Part shown: piece after piece, positions 57,902-64,000 of the stretch | Layout of the letters: each line of letters begins with the position of its first letter | Position numbering within the stretch: the first letter of the stretch is position 1 | Source: Selaginella tamariscina | Lineage: Eukaryota > Streptophyta > Lycopodiopsida > Selaginellales > Selaginellaceae | Assembly (NCBI GenBank): GCA_003024785.1 | Contig: PUQB01000409.1 | Location: 62,001-126,000, forward strand | Reading direction: 5' to 3' | Length of the DNA: 64,000 nucleotides | Translations under genes and position numbers: made by a program | The notes under the pieces: model-generated | Database searches by the model: none | Told to the model about the DNA's origin: nothing | What the model saw: only the letters and a program-made list of their open reading frames with translations

Positions 57902-59454
57902 TCACTGCAGATAATAATGCAAAACATTAGTATGCATAAAAAACCTAAGTATGTACTAAATTGTTGGTTTTGGCTTACCTCCTCGACTTGGTCTTTTCCT
58001 TCAGTCGCCTTTGATTCTTCCGCTGCACAAGAATAATTTATTTGAGTCATTTATTCCATGACAAAGACGTACGCATTTATGCCTACACATGTGTACTGAT
58101 GGACTTACCTTCTTGGATATCAGAAGTCCATAGCGTAAGGTTGTCACGCAAAAGCTGCATGATCAGAGTACTGTCCTTGTAAGACTCTTCACTTAGAGTG
58201 TCCAGTTCCGCTATTGCCTCATCGAACGCCTGCTTCGCTAAGTGGCAGGCTCTGCATAAGTGAAACATAAATACTGTCTTCGTGCGAGAGGGAGAGAGAG
58301 AGAGAGGCTTTATCTCTGTAACCTTAAGTAAAGACGAGAGTGAAGAGCACTGATCTATGTATAATATGTGTTTTCATATTGTATGTACTTTCACTACACT
58401 ATACCTTTCTGGAGAGTTAAGAATTTCGTAGTAGAAGACAGAAAAGTTGAGAGCCAAGCCGAGCCTAATTGGATGAGTCGGTGCCAAATCAGTTGTCGCA
58501 GTGCTTGTAGCGGCCTGTACATCAATAAGACACCTACGAATAAGACCCCATATGCCACCATATTCTATGAACATGGACCAAAAACATTAAATATGCATAA
58601 AAGCTTCACTGGACCCACGAACACAATGACTATAAGCAAGACATTAAAAAGAAGAGCTGTAAACGTTAGCATTAAGTTATACGGTAATATACTTTTAACT
58701 GTGTAAATTAACAAGCATGAACACACGCAAAAACTTAACGCAAATTTATACGCATATACAGACGTAAAATAATTCAATAAGAAACGTACCTGATACGCTT
58801 TCAGCGATTGATCGGCAGACTCTTTCCTGTCATTGCCCGATCTAAACTCTGCCAGGTACCGGAAATAGTCCCCTTTCCTGAAAACAAGATAAGAAGGTGA
58901 AAACAAAGCATTTGAGATTAAAAAAACTTACATTTTGTAGTAGAAGACGGTCGATTCGCCAGAGCGGAGGACGGAACAAGGTGCTCGTCGATTATTGTGA
59001 GAATATCGCTGCAGATTTTCGAGAGCTCCTCCTCGACACGATTCCGATAGTCCTTGATCCGCTTCACATTTTGCTCGTTACCTTTCCCTTCCTCCTTTGC
59101 TCGATAGAGGACAAGATCCGCCATGAAGCACGCCTCGCACCAATCACATTCTTGTAGCCGACGGACAACAGATTCCTCTCCTCAACAGTCAGCTCCACAT
59201 CGAGCCTCGCGACTTTCTTCATGGAATCTACCATCTCTGCCATCAAACAATGCCGGAAGTGGATCAATAAGTGTGAAGAAAGCACCTTTCCGATGGATTT
59301 CAACCGGAAAAGAGAAGATTTGCACCTTTCCGAAGTCAAAATCCCGATTTGGGAAAAAGAAAAACAGGGTCTTCAGCTTACCGTCGTAGCGCTCCGCCTG
59401 CTCGGCGAGCTTGGCCATGAAAACAAGGCGCTCCCTCTCCTTCTCGTTGCTCAT
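57902..59454 (-). CDS. GRF: 14-3-3 protein (7 exons)
   Basis: A phosphoserine/threonine-binding adaptor of the cytosol and nucleus. Exon 1 (59454-59382) is [20 protein letters not shown] then ERYD. Exon 2 (59236-58931) has [54 protein letters not shown] and VFYYKM. Exon 3 (58877-58790) is [14 protein letters not shown] to QSLKAYQ. Exon 4 (58514-58405) is [20 protein letters not shown] with ILNSPER. Exon 5 (58251-58109) has [20 protein letters not shown] and [17 protein letters not shown]. Exon 6 (58022-57979) is [14 protein letters not shown]. The last exon begins with the stop codon (57902-57904). One-base losses at about 59097 (IEQKEEGKGN) and 58963 (PSS.SGESTV) break exon 2. Length and order match the family fully. 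Confidence 0.9.
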
Positions 59455-62250
59455 GGTGATGGCGTTGCGATCTGAAGTAGCGGCTTGTATTGGCGGCACG
59501 AGACTCAACAAACCCTAGGAAGCACAGGCACCAAAGCCGGAGCTTGAGCTGTGAAGCTCTTAGCTATGGCGGACGACAAGTACAATGTTGCTAAAAAGGA
59601 AAGGCCAAAATAATCGCTTCAACGGTTTGGATTGGATCTAGTTGCGGATGACGATTAACTAGTTAAAAAAAAGCCAGCTTTACCCATTTCCATTTAGTTT
59701 CTATTCATGTGGTCCGAACACGCACACGCACCTCTCTATACTGCATTAATAACTCATTCATTAATATCACTAAATACCATGGTTTAATCATTAGAATTTT
59801 TAGATTTATTTAATTTAATTTATAACTCTTCCGCCAAAGATTTTTTTATTAATATAAAATTATTAAGAGACATCATACGTTTATTCAAAAATTTAAATAA
59901 CCAAAAAAGACATCATTAAGAGTTTAAATAAATATGTTTTACTTAAAAAAGGAAGAATATAAATTAAAATATTAAAATATTAATTGAATGTTTTAATGTT
60001 CATACCTTTCTATAGAGGCATTTAAGTAAATAAAAATAGTATTTATTCTCTTTAATTTCTATACAAGAATTTATAATTGAATAATTCTATTATTTATCAA
60101 ATTTTGAACTGTGTATATAAATTATTAGTGTTAACTATATATATGTGTGTGTATGTATAAATTCCATAATCTTATTAATCTTTATCAATCTATTCTATCT
60201 AAATTATAACAAATCTATTATTATTTAATTCATGATAATTTTACAACTTATGTCTTTGATTTTGAGCTTCTTTCAACTAGAGTATTGTACAAAAACAACA
60301 ACCCTTTCTAAATATAGTTGAACATCTAATATAACTTTACTAATGAACACATTTAAGTTTTTACGTCTCTTATTAGTTCATTTATAATTGACATTTTATA
60401 TTTTTAATCTTGAATATTTTATTATTTTCTTTTTATTGACTTTGTTATATGGTTATTAAATTTTTAAATAGTCATACAAAAATTTAGTAAATATAGAAAT
60501 TTAAATAATTAAAGGATATAAATAACAACCTTATTAAAGAATGGATGAAACCTTAAGATCCTTAATTTAAAGATTATAAATTTAAAATATTTGACAAAAT
60601 AAAATTATTTTCATCTCTCTAATTTCTTATATATACATTTGTATACTTTTTGATGTAAATTATGGTGCTAAACTCTTTAACTATTTATAAATTAATGTTA
60701 ATTGTATTTTTTTTATTAACAATAAGCATATGGACTTAAAATATCATCATTAACATTTTAATTTTGCCCTTAATATCTTACTTTTAAAGTTTCTTACTTA
60801 TAATATTTACTTTTAAATCATCTTCCACTAATATATAACTTTTATATCATCTTGTCTTTAATATGCATCTTTTAAAATTAAGTAGTTCAAGTTGCATTAT
60901 TAAGTTTCACCCAAGAATAAGTTTTTGAATTCTAATATACATACCATAGTTTTACTTTTGGCATTTTTCTAATCTTATATTTGGTATAAAACATAAAGAT
61001 GTAAAAATAATCTATGACATTGTAACAATTAATGTAAAAGTTTAATTGGTTAGCTTAGAATAATCTTTACTTATGTTAGTCCATCACTCTTTATTAATTT
61101 ACCCATATTTAAAAATAAGTGAATTAGTTAGTAATACATGCTCAATTAGTTTATATTAAAATTGACATTTAGATAAAAAAAATTGTATCAACGAATCAAT
61201 AAAAGAGAGGGTAAGAAGAGAATAAAACACTACATTTTATTATTATATAAATGATAATATAATGTAGTGTGTTGAGTTTAAAGTTAAAGGCATTATACAA
61301 CGTTCATATGAAAATAACATTAAAAATTTAACTTAGCATGCTCACACATAGTTATATCACTCTTTAATACTTATCATAATCATGAGGTTATGTGTAGCAT
61401 ATGGTAGGTCAATATTAAGCATTAGGCCAACATTTAATTTTTATTTTTCTTAAGATTACATATTTAATTTAAATTCATAATTGATCACGTGTTCTTTTGA
61501 ACCATTGTTTTATACTCCTTAATTATACACACATACACACACATATAATTAAATACCTTTATTGTTAGTAGTTCTTTATATTTCTTTCTTTACATCGTCT
61601 TTAGAAGTTCTTCTTTTGTCTCGTCTCTAGAATGCTAGTACCATCAAACACGATCCTCCTTGCTGCATTTGAAGTGAAGAAATCCTTGGCCATCCACTAT
61701 AGTTTTATAAAGCAATCCTGTATAAGATTGATCTACAAGAAAAGCCTGCAGAGTATACATATGTGTATACTACAGTAACTATGTTGTATGTGAAGAACCA
61801 AATATATATGTGAGTATATGGATGTTTATATTGAAATTTATATTCAAGATATATAAGTGCACTTGCATTAATAATAAATGAACAAAGTGGATATAAAGGT
61901 TCCTACCAATTGAGTAACAATCATGTATCTCATTTCTATTTTTAATTGACATCATTCAAAACTTCTTGTTAAAGTTGAAAGAATTATGTTTGTACCTTTG
62001 TCACTTGTATAATTTTCCTTTTATGAAATGCCTTCCATATTCTTTCTACTTCATACTTTATCTTTCATTATGAACTCAAGAACTTATCAGTCACCTTATA
62101 CACTCCTCTTCCATATTATGAACTTGGAGTAGGTCATAGTGATTATGAGAGAATTGCTAATTGAAACAAGGTTTTCTCTATCTTATACAAGCCCTACTTG
62201 TCATAAAACTATCTCTCTCCCATTATGTTACAATTTGCTCTTAGATTGTA
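59455..62250. other. AT-rich intergenic region
   Basis: Nearly 2.8 kb of low-GC sequence, with no coding signal. The first 100 bp upstream of the 14-3-3 start are GC-richer and probably its leader. The final few hundred bases may be the LTR that precedes the primer binding site at 62255. Confidence 0.55.
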
Positions 62251-62254
62251 ACAA

Positions 62255-62267
62255 TTGATATCAGAGC
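62255..62267 (+). mobile_element. LTR-retrotransposon primer binding site (tRNA-iMet type)
   Basis: TTGATATCAGAGC is one base off TGGTATCAGAGC, the complement of the 3' end of plant initiator tRNA-Met. It follows directly after TTGTAACA, a plausible LTR end in CA. This marks the start of the internal region of a plus-strand LTR element. Confidence 0.6.
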
Positions 62268-64000
62268 TAGCTCCTAGCTTGGGCTAAGTAATGCGATGGC
62301 TTAACCAGGGGCCATAGGAGAGATCTTGGGTTTCATGTGTGACATGATCCACGCTTGAAAGAATGAGGCAACACTCTCGTTTAGACTAGTGAGGCTGAGC
62401 CAAGAACAAATCTGGTGAGGAGCCAATTAGGTTAGTGGGGCAAAAGCCCCCTAGCTCATTGTTCACAAAGACGTGGACTTGAGTGGAAGCGTGGTGGATG
62501 TTACACATCATGGGTAAAGGAAAAATACCACATAAAACCACATAAAGTAAGGGCTTGAATAAAGTGATCATCCCTTTTGCCTATTTAGTATGAGGTTGCT
62601 TAAATTTTAAAAGTAAATCATGCTCGCATGTGAACACAATTAAGTTCCCAGATTGAAAAGGGACCCGTGATAACACCTCAGGTTGGTCAAGTGGTGGGGT
62701 CCAACGGTAAGTAAGGTGGCCTACCATGGATAGTTACAGTCTAAGAGCAGACTATAACACCTTAGCTATAAAGATTAAAAGCTAATTGGTGTTACAAGAA
62801 GGAATTATATGTTACTTAATAAGGTAATCATAAACCATGACACTCACCACCTCTTTATAGGGTGAATGTGGACCACATGGTTGTGCAGTTAGCTAGAGGT
62901 GATCAGTACATTGACCCAAGGATCACTCATGACAAATATGTAGCTAGCTTAGAGGTGATTACCACATGGTTGTGCAACCAGCTCATAGATGATTGATATG
63001 TTGATCATGTGGATATGCTCGTATCAACGTGTCAATTGGGATAGAGCCATCTCAAAATTGCATGGATGCCTCTAAAAAATGCATGGATGTTATAAATGTG
63101 ACCAAGAGGTCTAATCAAATAAGCTCATTCATTTGGTGCATAAATTACACAAATTCGTCCTTGATGGTCATGTTAGATTTGCTACCAAGTTTCATAATAT
63201 TCTCCCTCTTCCCTTAACCATAAAAATTAAAAGCTAATTATTGTTATAAAGAGGGTCTTATATTACTTAACTATATGACTATAATTTACATGAGTCAAGT
63301 GATTTTACCAAGTAAGAATTATGACACTTTTACTATAACTACCTCAGTGAGGCTATTCCCCAACGATACTGGTATGTCTTGTACATAAATTGTCTTTTAT
63401 TGATCCTTCTCATGTGCATCTTTCTCCTTAATAAAACTCTAAAAGTAATTGGATTGTAAGTCCATTGGTTGTGCACCTTGACTTCAGAGTTTGTATAGCT
63501 TTATATTCATTTAGTATTGTGTATGCAATATGACATTGTTTTGCTATTCTATTACAATTTACATATCCTTCCATTACTTCATGTCCTTTCTCTTGTTCTC
63601 CTTTTTGAGCTTTCTTAATTACATCCCCTTGGTTGTTTCCTCTTTACGATGATTGTTTTTTTCTAGATCTATAGTCATTCTATCCTTGACTAACTTTATA
63701 ATATCTTGCTTCACCTTTTTCACAAATCTTATTGTTTACTTCCTTGGAATTGTCTCTTCTTAGATAGCATCATGTCCCTTTATGACTTAAACATCCTTCT
63801 TAATGTCTTGACATTGAGCGTCCTTCTTTACAAGCCCCTCTTGTCCCCTTCCAATTTTCTTGATCTTTGCTAACATCACTTCCAATTCTATTGTCTCCCT
63901 ATGTTACCTCACATAGTTCACCATTATCTAAACCCATGTGAAACCTATCATGAATGTCTCTTTATTTTGCATTTGATACATGGGTTCCTTCGGCTTTTTA
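62268..64000. mobile_element. Probable internal region of a decayed LTR element
   Basis: Downstream of the primer binding site, moderately GC-balanced text without long frames. It holds a diverged internal duplication (about 62872-63010) around CCACATGGTTGTGCA and GTGATYAGTAC/GATTGATATG. No gag or pol motif could be read, and the region runs off the window. The assignment rests on the binding site only. Confidence 0.35.

Noticed and set aside
59564-59610. ATG frame MADDKYNVAKKERPK divergent from the 14-3-3 gene
   Set aside because: Only 15 codons, with no donor site or downstream exon identified.

Overview
This is a plant nuclear window, most probably from a lycophyte close to Selaginella. 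The evidence is an intron-bearing set of plant genes (an IDA-like peptide family, DOMON/cytochrome b561, 14-3-3, GDP-mannose dehydratase), many short GT-AG introns of about 45-150 bp, an intron-containing tRNA-Tyr, and a pentatricopeptide protein with the MYGRCGS leader style common in Selaginella. The species is an inference.

Left half (1-31 kb), transposon-rich. An LTR-like scrap (1-583) is followed by a broken copy of a membrane/ARM-repeat (BLE2-like) gene. The full-length copy lies at 20.7-23.5 kb; the two belong to a segmental duplication (584-11446 and 21389-23988). The broken copy is interrupted by an 8.27-kb Mutator-like element (2890-11156) with a 9-bp target duplication and degenerate terminal inverted repeats. 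Inside the ends lie perfect GAAnnTTC arrays. The element has two divergent genes: a transposase with a SWIM finger and a ParB-like nuclease domain fused to an amino-DNA methyltransferase. The second gene is preceded by a tandem array of about 137-bp exon-like units. Next come an AAA-ATPase pseudogene, two decayed Ty3/gypsy elements each carrying a 1.7-kb solo LTR of the same family in opposite orientations, and a 2.0-kb MuDR-type element with about 115-bp inverted repeats.

Middle (31-44 kb). AT-rich spacer with microsatellites leads to a DOMON-cytochrome b561 gene with a W-box cluster upstream. It is followed by three small secreted-peptide genes (38.5-40.4 kb) ending in IDA/CLE-like PAGP/PSGP motifs, an unidentified multi-exon gene on the minus strand, a palindrome and a tRNA-Tyr(GUA) gene.

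Right (44.9-59.5 kb), gene-dense. CDC73 (Paf1 complex), GNA1 (UDP-GlcNAc synthesis), amidophosphoribosyltransferase (purine synthesis), an unidentified multi-exon gene, GMD (GDP-fucose synthesis), a PPR protein and a 14-3-3 protein. These are unrelated single genes, as expected in a plant genome. The last 4.5 kb is AT-rich and includes a tRNA-iMet-type primer binding site of an LTR element.

A caution: almost every conserved gene carries one to three one-base frameshifts, yet the conserved protein resumes in the next frame and often reaches the expected C-terminus. Many of these are probably base-calling errors in a long-read assembly, so gene coordinates here ignore them where the conserved protein clearly continues.
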